Positions 26,401-33,569 of a DNA stretch of 42,581 nt are shown one piece after another. Position 1 is the stretch's first letter; every line of letters begins with the position of its first letter. Below the pieces are notes generated by a model. That model was not told the origin of the DNA. It saw only the letters and a program-made list of their open reading frames with translations, and did no database searches. Source of the stretch: Tabrizicola sp. (GTDB lineage Bacteria > Pseudomonadota > Alphaproteobacteria > Rhodobacterales > Rhodobacteraceae); the NCBI GenBank assembly GCA_025458105.1, contig JALOTD010000024.1, positions 1 through 42,581 of the forward strand, given 5' to 3'. The translations under genes were made by a program, and so were the position numbers.

Positions 26401-27364
26401 CAGCAACGAGGGTGGATTGCTGCGGCGGGTCGGGCTTGCGAGCGGCTGGATCGAGCACAAGGGTGGGCGTGCCCATCGGGGAGGACACAAGATCCGGAAG
26501 GACCGCATCGGAAATCTTGCGGTTGGCCGTCGCCTCGACCCTGGCCATGGCACCCGGAACGGGTTCGGGCGGTGGCGCGACCGGGGCTGCGACTTTCGCC
26601 TCCGGCGGATCAGAAACGGCGGCATCGGCATCTGTGGAGGTCTTGGCGCGACGTTCGGCCCGGGTTCCCGCCAGCGCCGTGCCCTTCGCTCCAACACTGG
26701 CTTTCAGCGTGGCGGCCGGAGGCGGATCGGGGACCTTGATGGCAGCCGCCGCCGAAAGCGTCTGCGTCCGCCAGGCTGCTAAGTCCGGTCCGGGTTCGGC
26801 CACCTTTGCCTTGGGCGCAGGCGGCAGGTCCGGCGCGGGCTCGGCTTCAGCTGAAGTCGGTTCGGCGGCGATATCAGTCGGCGGGTTGTCCACCGTCTCG
26901 ACCTCGGGTGCCACCTGCCCGTCGCCCGTACCCAAATCTAGCGCAACCGGCTGGCTGACGGCCTGGTCCTTATCGGTGGCTATCGGCGCCGGTGTGTCTG
27001 GTGCCTCGCTGTCGGGTTCGGGAGGCTCGGAGGACAGGGTTGCCGCTGCATCCGGTGTGACTGGCGGCTTTTCCGCCTCAGCATCTTGTCCGTCCAGCTC
27101 CACTTCGGGACTGGGACGTTCCTCGGACATGTCCGCCTGTGCAGGCGCCAATAGCGCCAAGGCTTCGGCATTCGCGTCTTTGGCTGAGCGGAGGCGCGCG
27201 TAGAAATCGGCGGCAGCGCGATTGCCAAGCGCAGACAGGGGCAAGGGAGCCGCACGGGGAACCGGGGGCTCTTTCTTCGATTCGGGTTGCGGGGGTCGGG
27301 CACGCTCTGGACGGGAAAGCTTTGCCTCCTTCAGACTCTGCCTGACCACGACACCCTCGGCCAT
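20489..27364 (-). CDS. Giant annexin-repeat protein with nuclease-like C-terminal region; candidate injected effector
   Basis: A 2291-residue protein. Start: ATG at 27364, 2 nt after the AAA+ stop, beginning MAEGVVVRQS. Residues 1 to about 400 are Pro/Ala/Glu-rich and disordered-looking. About 450-780 is helical, probably coiled. Annexin-like repeats follow, each with a GxGTD(E/D) calcium-loop motif at about residues 813 (GWGTDEDK), 887 (GLGTDEDT) and 963 (GLGTDEAQ), spaced 74-76 residues like annexin repeats, plus a separate one near 1202 (GPGTDEED). About 1340-1450 is a Gly/Ala-rich hydrophobic stretch that could enter membranes. Near 1977-1997, FDGIEV and VIEVKS give D1977 and E1995-x-K1997, resembling a PD-(D/E)XK nuclease core. 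Family data: annexins bind phospholipid with calcium. Role as cargo of the injection system is inferred from position and build. Confidence 0.82.
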   Translation of the reverse strand: MAEGVVVRQSLKEAKLSRPERARPPQPESKKEPPVPRAAPLPLSALGNRAAADFYARLRSAKDANAEALALLAPAQADMSEERPSPEVELDGQDAEAEKPPVTPDAAATLSSEPPEPDSEAPDTPAPIATDKDQAVSQPVALDLGTGDGQVAPEVETVDNPPTDIAAEPTSAEAEPAPDLPPAPKAKVAEPGPDLAAWRTQTLSAAAAIKVPDPPPAATLKASVGAKGTALAGTRAERRAKTSTDADAAVSDPPEAKVAAPVAPPPEPVPGAMARVEATANRKISDAVLPDLVSSPMGTPTLVLDPAARKPDPPQQSTLVAVVRDPATAPSQSVPDAPAPAAQACIDGVQQSLAQPVPELPPGTAVGATIVDSPPPPREPLPPMGTAIMKDVIARLLVNPGEQAAPILTAARDEAYPNGVLSRVYATIGDDMLGGVTEALTAQLRRIATDAGITAEQMDAAVTQRRDALQKAADTSHTALQDGKKEGEEEITKTGHDEEAEVDAALMGRDAKTHAVVAASVGEDSPQAINLRRDQEIGRINRKVARIKFDYEQAKLRRHTALDRALRLQEKAYDTTAEGDQATIDKASKPETLYLDTLKKGSIRNWAAEQKRAVGKAVRGLREAVTKETDGYRMDATQAALDATQSIRDWALKATGEHQGFFAEFYQRFLDWSGQAEAEADLWAEQRAGEARDATIANAGTLQSFVSSQGEDVDLKTNAAFKTLSKEQQEVIKTYYAAPPGSRDALGAVAAGLRYRVSGEERGKLVEKLRAEVMAKPYSEADNLEEIAQAENLGFSATTIADNCYNAMFGGVTGWGTDEDKIFANLSGLSPLAGRAVRATYNQDHKRDLDADLKSELGGGELLRAQGALNGDVVTEAVGALHEAMDGLGTDEDTIMKMLRGKSEEERAAIKAEYRRRYGVDLDAELKDEMSGHDLERSDALMEGDTAKADAIALDQAMHGGFLGLGTDEAQIEGVYADIRNDVAAMQVPDGNGKMRPLKAEEMEAEVARRNMDVEAKYDARYGSPDDQESALRSAYKSELSGPTLDLANALADNDLAAADAARLEQEKQGILYADDDVINGVLENQYNRALDALKRDPAWRARRDAIQERARKEGWDPYTLAAAERALDREMETAAIEGGKENMAKLEAAYDGNKNYSRWGKGGLDAMIVFNMSGTDREKAQALRKQGGHLTRAQRVDFATRGPGTDEEDFKRATQGLTRKEIEELNTDLAKLGRPTVQEIASEELDGREGFDMKVTLRGVPENIDEEMEQARLKTNWELTNSPITGHERDVLEARLAKMRRQYDLMKDPNAPKAERDRALAQFRSRGVGVSSAVEQYRAQVDAVTDAVATVAALVVGIAVTVATGGIAGAVLGALYAALAGMTVKAVLKGNAYGAEEMAIDAVVGIVDAAAAAATAGVGNALLRVASAGGKKAGGLAATKLAATLAKMAQSSSRTQRMLAHGIAEGVEGAAGALPSALAGNMLNDKNWQGNPLANIVGGTLMETGFGFALGGGLGSIGGIKMPKPDVLPTPKGSMDLLANRGTPQDRLAAWKAHKAENPDAKMGDFLQAWDKAAADRLAKQADDAALQKTLRENLMAGLPPAERKALAGFKVEILSEADFARLTRSDSGMAVTIIENGTPRVLLREGAPLSVLREEGIHLRQIADPDLGPLARKLDETRLKDWDKLTLAEKMEAYAIKVDLEIDAQKKLIASLEADIKAGRAGDTGTLSKQIADAEKALANLEKRAAEVAGMGPMDRIAMAKGLRDPPPWLDQPARLFSKKTEPPKVGDVLTDSPFPKGEKFKGQGLQAKLLPQPDGTPYKKDWSEIDLADDAEFTVNLEGKGKTPFKVIDGELKMHNGSAWVDTPAGEIVDLDGVIPPFKHNRGQKLHFKRTYREVGLIDPAQPDKIVARREEALNIDHKTLQEGGWSKSGSAIAGGGGTAEGMSDVVSKMNVADPNSPVIATFKVQRADGTGFDGIEVRLEADGTPVLTVIEVKSYNDYVNYKEFTAVSTHKGDPPGNLIKNLEDLRSKLTPTAEDRVAALARAEDQLGGAFDEMTFLSKIGSDGYWGAMADAVDDRAAAIADLSNEIAADIVAKKLGLTPFQYKKALAAMEAGNIELLIRVTPHTKLGFEGADALMQRLKADWKGLQGGQFLKVLRDIRAETMVPHVVQNAAAAAKALKRDLRFTTLPEAPFADLQGNLFSVEQAGHLNTAAQIDALADRLAERLAKAVIMPDGSHRELGLVVDLSDHHGDRSKLEAELMDAVAKALKRKGIRGSEIFRLKSVHQRL

Positions 27365-27366
27365 GA

Positions 27367-29364
27367 TCAGCGCCCACGGCGCAGGCGAAGGGTTGTGAAG
27401 GCCTCGCCAAATTCGGTCCGGGTCAAGGGACGACCGGACTTTTCGTATTCCTGCGCAACAGCACGCAGGCAATGGTCCGTCTGCAAAGCAACCCCTTCTT
27501 CGGCCGCCAGAAAGGCCGCAGTAACGAGGCAATTCCGGATTGCCCCGCCGGACAGGTCGAACTGGCGACCCAGGGTTTCGGCGTCGATCTTTGCCTCGGC
27601 CTCGGGCGGAAGCAGCGCCTGCCAAAGGCGCTGCCGCGTCTCGGCATCGGGTAGCGGGAAAGCAATGGTCACATCGATACGCCGGGTAAAGGCGTCATCG
27701 ATGTTCTGTGGGTGGTTCGTCGCAAGGATGACGATTCCACGATGGCTTTCCAGACGCTGCAACAGATAGGAGGTCTCGATATTGGCATAGCGGTCGTGGG
27801 CATCGCTGACTTCGGACCGCTTGCCAAAGAGGGCGTCGCATTCATCGAAGAAAAGACAGGCGTTCCCGGACTCTGCGGCCGTGAAGATTTGTTCCAGATG
27901 CTTTTCGGTTTCACCAATGTATTTGCTGACGGTCGAGGACAGATCAACGCGGTAAAGCGGCAGCCCAAGGGCCTGCGCTATGATCGAGGCGCTAAGTGTC
28001 TTTCCGGCCCCGGATGGACCGGAAAAGAGTGCCGTCAACCCACGGTCGGGCGAAAGCTTGTGGCCAAAGCCCCAGGATTCGTAGACCTGTCGGGCATGGG
28101 TGGCACGCGCGACAAGGCCGCGAAGCTGTGCGGTCTGCCGGTCTGGCAGGATCAAATCGTCCCAGCCCTGCCGGGCCTCGACCCGACGTGCCAGACTGTC
28201 GAGGGCGCTTGAGGATTGGGCAAGACAGGCCCGTGTCGCGGCGTCGATCGAGGCCATGGCCTGACGGTCGCGCGCAAGCGAGATGACCGTGCTGACCGGG
28301 AGACGGAACCGGTGCGCCAGGGTCGCAGCCAGCTCGTCTGCCTCCGGCAGGCCAGCCGGCATCAATGCGCGCCAAAGCTGCCGCGTCGCGCTGCGCCCAG
28401 GGGGTTGCATGGAAATCTGGGGTGCATCGGTGTCAAGCCGGGTCTCGGACAGAAGGATGACGGGATGTCGGCCACCACTGGCAACCTTCAGCAGTTGTGG
28501 CGGCAAGGACTGGGCCTGCAGCAGGATCAATTGTGCACCGCGCAAGGCGGCGTCGCGTTGCGCGACGGTCAACAAAGTGCCGTCCAGCCCCTGTGCATCA
28601 AGAGCAAGCGGGACGCGGTGGTGGTGTCGGATCAGGGCTGCTGCCAGGGCAAGACGACCAGAGCCCGCAGGACCAACCAGAGCCAGCGGATAGGTCGCCA
28701 GCGCCGACAACCGCGCGGGATCGGCGTCGAAGGCAAGGCAAGTCAACGCCGAAAGCGGGGCATCGGGAACCCGTCGCATGATGTGCGTCAGGCGTTCGTC
28801 CCAAGCCGGGGGCAGCCCCATGAGCCAGGCAACCACTGCGTCCGCCAGGCGGATTGACCGGTCATCGAACGGGCGCCCGGGGTCTGGCTGATCAATCAGG
28901 GCGGTGGAAGGAAGCGGTCCTTCGGCCGACAACAAAGCGGCAGACGGCATCGGCAACCCACCGAGCAGGCGCCGCGCAAGGGAAAGGGTCAACTGTCTGC
29001 GCTGGGCATCGTCGTTCAGATAGGCAAAGACTTGGGCAAAGCCTGCATTGACCTCGGGCAGCAGCATTACGGCAATCAAGGGCGCAAGCCCAAGGGGCAG
29101 GTCCAGTGCGACGCAAAGGCGACCCACTGGCAGGTGACTGATCGCCTCTGGTTCTGCAAGGCGGGCGAGATTTTGCGCGTCCTCGTCTGGCAGCGGCAGG
29201 CAAGCCTCCTGCGCAAGCCGTTCGGCCAGACTTCTAGCCTCGTTCGCCGCAATGAACGGGCTACCCGACCCTTCCTCGGCTGCAATCAGCGCAGCGGCGC
29301 GGCGGGAGATGGTCCGGGCGGCATGAGCAAGCCAGTCTTCGGTGGTGGCAAAACGGTCAGGCAT
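27367..29364 (-). CDS. AAA+ ATPase of the injection system (Afp15-like)
   Basis: A 665-residue protein with one C-terminal AAA+ module. Walker A is FSGPSGAGKT (about residues 447-456), Walker B is CLFFDECDALF (about 501-511), sensor 1 is ILATNHPQNID, and arginine-finger candidates follow in AFTRRIDV. The N-terminal 400 residues are Leu/Ala-rich helical. A single AAA+ core with a long N-terminal part fits the ATPase kept in nearly all extracellular contractile injection systems (Afp15/PVC15), rather than the two-domain ClpV of type VI systems. Its start overlaps the upstream gene's stop by 8 nt. The exact job of this ATPase in assembly is not settled in the literature I know. Confidence 0.9.
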   Translation of the reverse strand: MPDRFATTEDWLAHAARTISRRAAALIAAEEGSGSPFIAANEARSLAERLAQEACLPLPDEDAQNLARLAEPEAISHLPVGRLCVALDLPLGLAPLIAVMLLPEVNAGFAQVFAYLNDDAQRRQLTLSLARRLLGGLPMPSAALLSAEGPLPSTALIDQPDPGRPFDDRSIRLADAVVAWLMGLPPAWDERLTHIMRRVPDAPLSALTCLAFDADPARLSALATYPLALVGPAGSGRLALAAALIRHHHRVPLALDAQGLDGTLLTVAQRDAALRGAQLILLQAQSLPPQLLKVASGGRHPVILLSETRLDTDAPQISMQPPGRSATRQLWRALMPAGLPEADELAATLAHRFRLPVSTVISLARDRQAMASIDAATRACLAQSSSALDSLARRVEARQGWDDLILPDRQTAQLRGLVARATHARQVYESWGFGHKLSPDRGLTALFSGPSGAGKTLSASIIAQALGLPLYRVDLSSTVSKYIGETEKHLEQIFTAAESGNACLFFDECDALFGKRSEVSDAHDRYANIETSYLLQRLESHRGIVILATNHPQNIDDAFTRRIDVTIAFPLPDAETRQRLWQALLPPEAEAKIDAETLGRQFDLSGGAIRNCLVTAAFLAAEEGVALQTDHCLRAVAQEYEKSGRPLTRTEFGEAFTTLRLRRGR

Positions 29365-30886
29365 GCGGCACCTCGACTATCAGTGTGCGGTTCCCAAGCC
29401 AGGGGATCGGGCCCTGTGCGCCAGTCCGTCCACCCATCACCAGAAGCAGACGCAACGGAAGAGGCCCGAGCCGAAGGATCACGTCACGCGGGCGGCTTTC
29501 GATCTCGCCCGGCTGCATCAGGAACTGGTGGGCAAGGTACTCGGCCGATGCGCCAGACATGCCGCGCAATCCAAGGGAAAACCGGTCGAGAACACAGCGA
29601 AGGGTCGGCATGCCGGGACCAGTGCCGTGGCTGGCCGCGTCCTGAGACACCTGCCGAAGCGGGCTTGGGAGGCTATCTGCCGCAGGCCAATCCACGGGAC
29701 CCGAGCGCGCCTCACCTTCTTCCCAGTCTGCCAGCCAGTGCAGGGCCGGATCGGCGCTGGCCAGGGGACGAAGGGCGCTTGGCACAGCAAGGGCCAGCAA
29801 CTGGGCGCGTCCATTCGGGCCAAGGCACTCAGCAAGTCCAAGGTCACGTACCATGGGCAAGAGAAGGCCCGTTCCGGCAAAGGCCGACCGGCGCACAGAA
29901 GGCCGAACATCAGTCGTGGCCCGATTCTTTGCCACCTCTGGCAGGACAAGACGCGCAAGCTGTGACAGCCGTTTGGTGGCCTTTTGTGTTGCAGCCCCGG
30001 TCAGCCATTCGGCCTGCAGCTTCAGGTCAGCGGGGACGCGGGCAAGCAGTGCGTGGATCTCGGAGATCGGCGCTTGCCCCAGCAAAAGCTCCGTAAGGGC
30101 AGGTAAGCGCTTCAAAAGGGCGGTCGCGTAAGTGATCTGCATGGCAAGCGGCGCAGCGACTTCGGCAGGCAGGCGCGCGGGCGGCACGGTCAATGCTACG
30201 AGCCACCCCAAGGCATGGCGCGCCCGGTCTTCCGGATCATCCGGCCGGGCCAGGCCAAGCGGCGCCACGCAGCCAACCGCCGCCTCCAGTGCGGGGGTCA
30301 AATCTCTGCCCGCTGCAGGAGCTGCTCCGATCCAGCCCTGCCAAAGGTGAGCGATGTCCTGCGATGACAGAGTCCGCGCAACAGTCCTTACCCTTCCGTC
30401 CCGGTGCAGTCGCGTCAGAACGGCGCCAATCAATTCTGGTTCGCGCGCTAAAGTGACTTGGGCCGCGCGGCCTGTCGGCACGTCAGCCAGAACGTGGAAT
30501 TCCGTAAACCGCCAGTCGGACCGAACCTGGTTCAAGGCATGGCCATAAAGCCATTCGGCCAGGTAGTCCGCACGGTTTTCGTATGTGGCGACCAGGTCGC
30601 GCGGGGCATCTACCAGGGCGCGGGACAAGGCCTGTGTCAAGGCTCCGGCCCAAAGCCGGGCAATGGCCGCGTCGGGCGTACCTGTCGGGTCCAACCAGAG
30701 CGAAAGGTCAAGTTTGCGCACCACGATGTACGGGCCATCCTCGGCCGAGTAACCTTGGGCAATCTGTTCAAGCGCCTCGCCCAATGTCGAACGCACCACC
30801 CTGTCAAGCCGCTCGGCCACCGCCGTTCGTCGCGACGCGGTTCCAGCAACGCGGTACCTGGTGGACATGCGGTCGATGGTCAGCAT
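29357..30886 (-). CDS. Candidate contractile-injection-system tape-measure protein (Afp14-like)
   Basis: A 509-residue protein placed directly before the AAA+ gene, exactly where Afp14/PVC14 sits in known systems. Near the N-terminus IVVRKLDLSLWLDP recalls the LeLdLG motif of that family. The C-terminus, with AEYLAHQFLMQPGEIESRP, DVILRLGPLPLRLLL and GPIPWLGNRTLIVEV, matches the pattern I associate with CIS tape-measure proteins ending in a PWLG-type motif. The middle is Ala/Leu-rich helical, with a cluster of Trp/Arg segments. No signal peptide. ATG at 30886 is 3 nt after the glycosyltransferase stop. Family assignment is moderate: built from position and terminal motifs, not a search. Confidence 0.65.
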   Translation of the reverse strand: MLTIDRMSTRYRVAGTASRRTAVAERLDRVVRSTLGEALEQIAQGYSAEDGPYIVVRKLDLSLWLDPTGTPDAAIARLWAGALTQALSRALVDAPRDLVATYENRADYLAEWLYGHALNQVRSDWRFTEFHVLADVPTGRAAQVTLAREPELIGAVLTRLHRDGRVRTVARTLSSQDIAHLWQGWIGAAPAAGRDLTPALEAAVGCVAPLGLARPDDPEDRARHALGWLVALTVPPARLPAEVAAPLAMQITYATALLKRLPALTELLLGQAPISEIHALLARVPADLKLQAEWLTGAATQKATKRLSQLARLVLPEVAKNRATTDVRPSVRRSAFAGTGLLLPMVRDLGLAECLGPNGRAQLLALAVPSALRPLASADPALHWLADWEEGEARSGPVDWPAADSLPSPLRQVSQDAASHGTGPGMPTLRCVLDRFSLGLRGMSGASAEYLAHQFLMQPGEIESRPRDVILRLGPLPLRLLLVMGGRTGAQGPIPWLGNRTLIVEVPHA

Positions 30887-30889
30887 CGG

Positions 30890-31783
30890 TCAGAACCCGA
30901 TCTGAAAGCGCTTGAACAACCAGTCCACATCGCGGGCACGACGGGACCACATGCGGTCACGATCCGACATGGTGCCATCGGTAAAGGCCCGCGCAATTGC
31001 ACCCGCCGAGGGCGGAAAGGCCTGCAGTCGCGCAATGACTTGCTCCAGCCGGGCCTCGTCGAAATGCAACAGCGCCAGGCGGAGGTGATTGTACAGGATC
31101 AGAGTCGTGTCGACGTCATAGGGCCGCGAGGTGCGAAACAGGTGGTAGACCTCGCTTTCGGGCGCAGCATGGACATCGTAGCCCATCAACCAAAGCCGCA
31201 GGCAAAGTTCGACATCTTCGCTGCCCCAGCGCGTCATGCCGGGATCAAAGCCGCCCTCGGCAGCAAAGACTTCGGCGCGCACCGCCTGGCAAGCACCGAT
31301 ATGGAACGGAACGGGACCTTGCGTTTCGGGCGGCAGCCAGACGTTCCCAAGGCTCGCATCGGCCCAGGTGATCCCGCAAGCCCGAGAGCGCGGATCGCGG
31401 ATCGACCGGAAACCCGGCCCCGTCATCCCGACCTTCGGATCGGCAAAGGGCGCAACCAGCGGCTCCAGCCAACCGGGGGGCACAAAGCAGTGCCCGTCCA
31501 AAAAGACCAGAACCTCGCCCCGCGCGACCTCTGCCCCAGCGTTGCGCGCGCGCGCAATGCCAAGGTCAGGACCATTGACGATCCGCACAAGGTCATCGTC
31601 GGCAAACCGCGCGGCAAGGCGCTGAGGTGCGCCATCCTCGGAAGCATCGTCGACGACGATGATCTCGGGGTTCAGCCCGCCCGAATTCTCCCTGACGGCC
31701 GCCACGGTGTCGATCAGGTTCTCGCCTTCGGACTTGGCCGGAATGACCACCGAAACCAGGATTTCGCGCCCATCATAAGCCAT
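30890..31783 (-). CDS. Family 2-type glycosyltransferase resembling polypeptide GalNAc-transferases
   Basis: A 297-residue GT-A fold transferase. Nucleotide-sugar site: VSVVIPAKSEGENL, then VVDDASEDGA. The metal motif is DGH (residues 96-98) in VLVFLDGHCFVPPGWLEPL, not the usual DxD; this DxH form and the following WLEPL are typical of mucin-type polypeptide GalNAc-transferases. The acceptor half has GGFDPGMTRWGSEDVELCLR (about residues 177-196) and EVYHLFR, again like the WGGENLE...GHVFR block of those enzymes. No membrane helix or signal peptide, so it acts in the cytoplasm. ATG at 31783 overlaps the stop of the Pro/Thr-rich gene by one base (TGATG). That neighbour is the natural substrate candidate; donor sugar unknown. 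Confidence 0.88.
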   Translation of the reverse strand: MAYDGREILVSVVIPAKSEGENLIDTVAAVRENSGGLNPEIIVVDDASEDGAPQRLAARFADDDLVRIVNGPDLGIARARNAGAEVARGEVLVFLDGHCFVPPGWLEPLVAPFADPKVGMTGPGFRSIRDPRSRACGITWADASLGNVWLPPETQGPVPFHIGACQAVRAEVFAAEGGFDPGMTRWGSEDVELCLRLWLMGYDVHAAPESEVYHLFRTSRPYDVDTTLILYNHLRLALLHFDEARLEQVIARLQAFPPSAGAIARAFTDGTMSDRDRMWSRRARDVDWLFKRFQIGF

Positions 31784-33513
31784 CACACGGGCCCCTCTCT
31801 GCCGGTCAGGATGCGGGCGCGGCGCTGGAAGTCGGCGACGCGCACTTCGGACACACCCATCACACGGGACAGTTCGACCGTGTCGCGTTCCAGGAATTCT
31901 TCGACGGTGCTGATCCCGTCATCACGCAAACGGTTGCCCAGAACCGGACCGATGCCTTCGATCATGTTGACGGGAAACACGACATCCTCAACCGGCCCCA
32001 GGGGGTCAGGCCCGAACGGGCCACCCGGCCCGCCCGGCCCCCCGGGACCAAATGTCGGACCGCCCGGGCCAAATGTTGGGCCACCGGGACCAAAGGTCGG
32101 ACCGGTGAAGAACGTCGGGCGAGTCGGGAACGTGGGCTGATTGGTGAACAAGCTGAACTGGGTAAACACGCTGGGTTCAAGGGTGATGCGGGTGAAGAAG
32201 GTTGGCTCGAAGGTGAATTGGGTCGGCTGGGGTGTCGGCGTTGGCGTTGGCGGTGGTGTCGGTGTTGGGGTCGGAGGTGGTGTCGGTGTGGGTGTGGGTG
32301 TCGACGTGGGTGGTGGAGTTGGTGTGGGTGGCGGGGCCGACGGCGGGGGAATGATGCATTCACAGGCTTCCGCCGCCGAAAGAAGCCAGTTCGGCAAGAG
32401 CCGCCGCCGATGGGTGAATTCATCCACCGAAAGAATCCCGAAATCGCCACAGCGGATCGTGGCAAGGATCACGCAATCTTCATTCGGCAGGGGGTCCGGT
32501 GGACAGGGCAGATGATCGGGCCCACAGATGATGCGGTTGACGGTCGTGCAATCCGGTAGGGCCAGTGCAGGCGGCAGGGCACAAAGAACCGCAAGCCGGA
32601 AGTCCTCGCAGATGCGCGTTGGCATGAGGTCGTTGCCGGGCGGGCCGCAGCGGTCGGGCATCGCAGGCTGAAAGCGCGCAGCAGTCTCTGCAGCGTAGAG
32701 CGCAAGGTGGACTTCCCCGCGCGCAGTTGCCGGAAGGGCAATTCCCAAAAGCGCGGCCGTACTAGAAAAGTCGGAAATGACGATGCGCCGGATCGCCTGG
32801 CCCTGCAGCCGAAGGGTTGAAGCGACACCGGCAACGCTGGTCGGGGATTGCCGGTCCAGTTCTGCCCCGCTTGCGGCCATGGCAACCACGATCGGTCGCG
32901 AACCGGAATGGGCGACCCGTACCTCTACCATGTTTGTCGGCGTTGCCAGGTCGATCGCCAGCATTGGTGCGACGGCCAATCCGTTTATCGCCCCGATGCT
33001 GCGCACACGGATTTGCTGGGCTGGTGTGAAGTTGGAGTTGATCCCGGCAATACTGATCCAGGGGAAGACGATAGGGCTGGGATAGCTCGCCCCCATGGCC
33101 GAGCCGGTAAAGTCAAGGCTTCGAAACGTTTCGCCCGAATTTGCAACGCGGATTTCGCCAGACACGGGCGAGGGGCCCGATGTCAGTTCATGCGGCGCGA
33201 CGCAGCCCTCGGCTATTCCAAGACAGGCCTGCGCCTCGGCGCAGATGTCAAGCGCGGCTGTGCCAATCGGTACGCTGACTTCCTCGCCCGAAGGCAGCAC
33301 GGCGTGGCCCGTGCCCACTTGCAGATGCCAGGGCTGGCCCGGCACTTTCTGGACGGAGAGCCCGCAGGTTACCCCATGGCCCACGACGGCTCGGTTGTGA
33401 CGCCGACTTCTTGCACTGACATAGTCGATCACGGCATTCAGGTCGGCACTGGTCAGGCTTTGCCGGTCGAAGAAGACCGGGCGGCTGATCCTGTCTTGGC
33501 AGTCTTGCGGCAT
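31783..33513 (-). CDS. Pro/Thr-rich fibre-like protein with C-terminal helix-hairpin-helix
   Basis: A 576-residue modular protein. Residues 1 to about 95 form a module (RPVFFDRQSLTSADLNAVID, RHNRAVVGHGVTCGLSV, GHAVLPSGEEVSVP) also present at the start of the collagen-like protein next door. A beta-rich region follows to about 370, with several Cys. Then comes a mucin-like Pro/Thr tract (about 385-435), a Phe/Thr-rich stretch, and three GPTFGPG-type repeats (about 470-500). The last 65 residues are a helix-hairpin-helix: MIEGIGPVLGNRLRDDGIST, then MGVSEVRVADFQRRA. No signal peptide. ATG at 33513 has AAGGAA upstream and is preferred over GTG 33540. Probably an Afp13-type fibre or baseplate accessory; this is inference from position and modular build. 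Confidence 0.75.
   Translation of the reverse strand: MPQDCQDRISRPVFFDRQSLTSADLNAVIDYVSARSRRHNRAVVGHGVTCGLSVQKVPGQPWHLQVGTGHAVLPSGEEVSVPIGTAALDICAEAQACLGIAEGCVAPHELTSGPSPVSGEIRVANSGETFRSLDFTGSAMGASYPSPIVFPWISIAGINSNFTPAQQIRVRSIGAINGLAVAPMLAIDLATPTNMVEVRVAHSGSRPIVVAMAASGAELDRQSPTSVAGVASTLRLQGQAIRRIVISDFSSTAALLGIALPATARGEVHLALYAAETAARFQPAMPDRCGPPGNDLMPTRICEDFRLAVLCALPPALALPDCTTVNRIICGPDHLPCPPDPLPNEDCVILATIRCGDFGILSVDEFTHRRRLLPNWLLSAAEACECIIPPPSAPPPTPTPPPTSTPTPTPTPPPTPTPTPPPTPTPTPQPTQFTFEPTFFTRITLEPSVFTQFSLFTNQPTFPTRPTFFTGPTFGPGGPTFGPGGPTFGPGGPGGPGGPFGPDPLGPVEDVVFPVNMIEGIGPVLGNRLRDDGISTVEEFLERDTVELSRVMGVSEVRVADFQRRARILTGREGPV
32020..32103 (-). repeat. Tandem repeats coding GPTFGPG units
   Basis: Three 21-nt units encode PTFGPGG followed by GPGGPGG, inside the Pro/Thr-rich fibre-like gene. 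Units differ at third positions. Such glycine/proline repeats make extended flexible or fibrous segments. Confidence 0.7.
32216..32342 (-). repeat. Pro/Thr low-complexity tract (mucin-like)
   Basis: About 40 residues made of PTPTPPP-type units with hardly any other residue. On DNA it appears as GGTGTGGGTGT-like repeats prone to slippage. A tract like this is an ideal acceptor for O-glycosylation and an extended linker; the overlapping downstream gene encodes a mucin-type-like glycosyltransferase. Confidence 0.8.
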
Positions 33514-33569
33514 CGGTATGTTCCTTCTGTCTGTGGGCACGGGACCAGACAGCCCCGCGCTGACCGATG

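Noticed and set aside
26169..27203. 344-residue plus-strand frame, Gly/Ser/Ala-rich, opposite the N-terminus of the giant protein
   Set aside because: Mirror of the Pro/Ala-rich coding strand; no start signals and no independent evidence.
27367..29364. AAA+ protein as the type VI ClpV ATPase
   Set aside because: Only one AAA+ core is present, without the two-domain Clp layout, and neighbours fit an extracellular system better.
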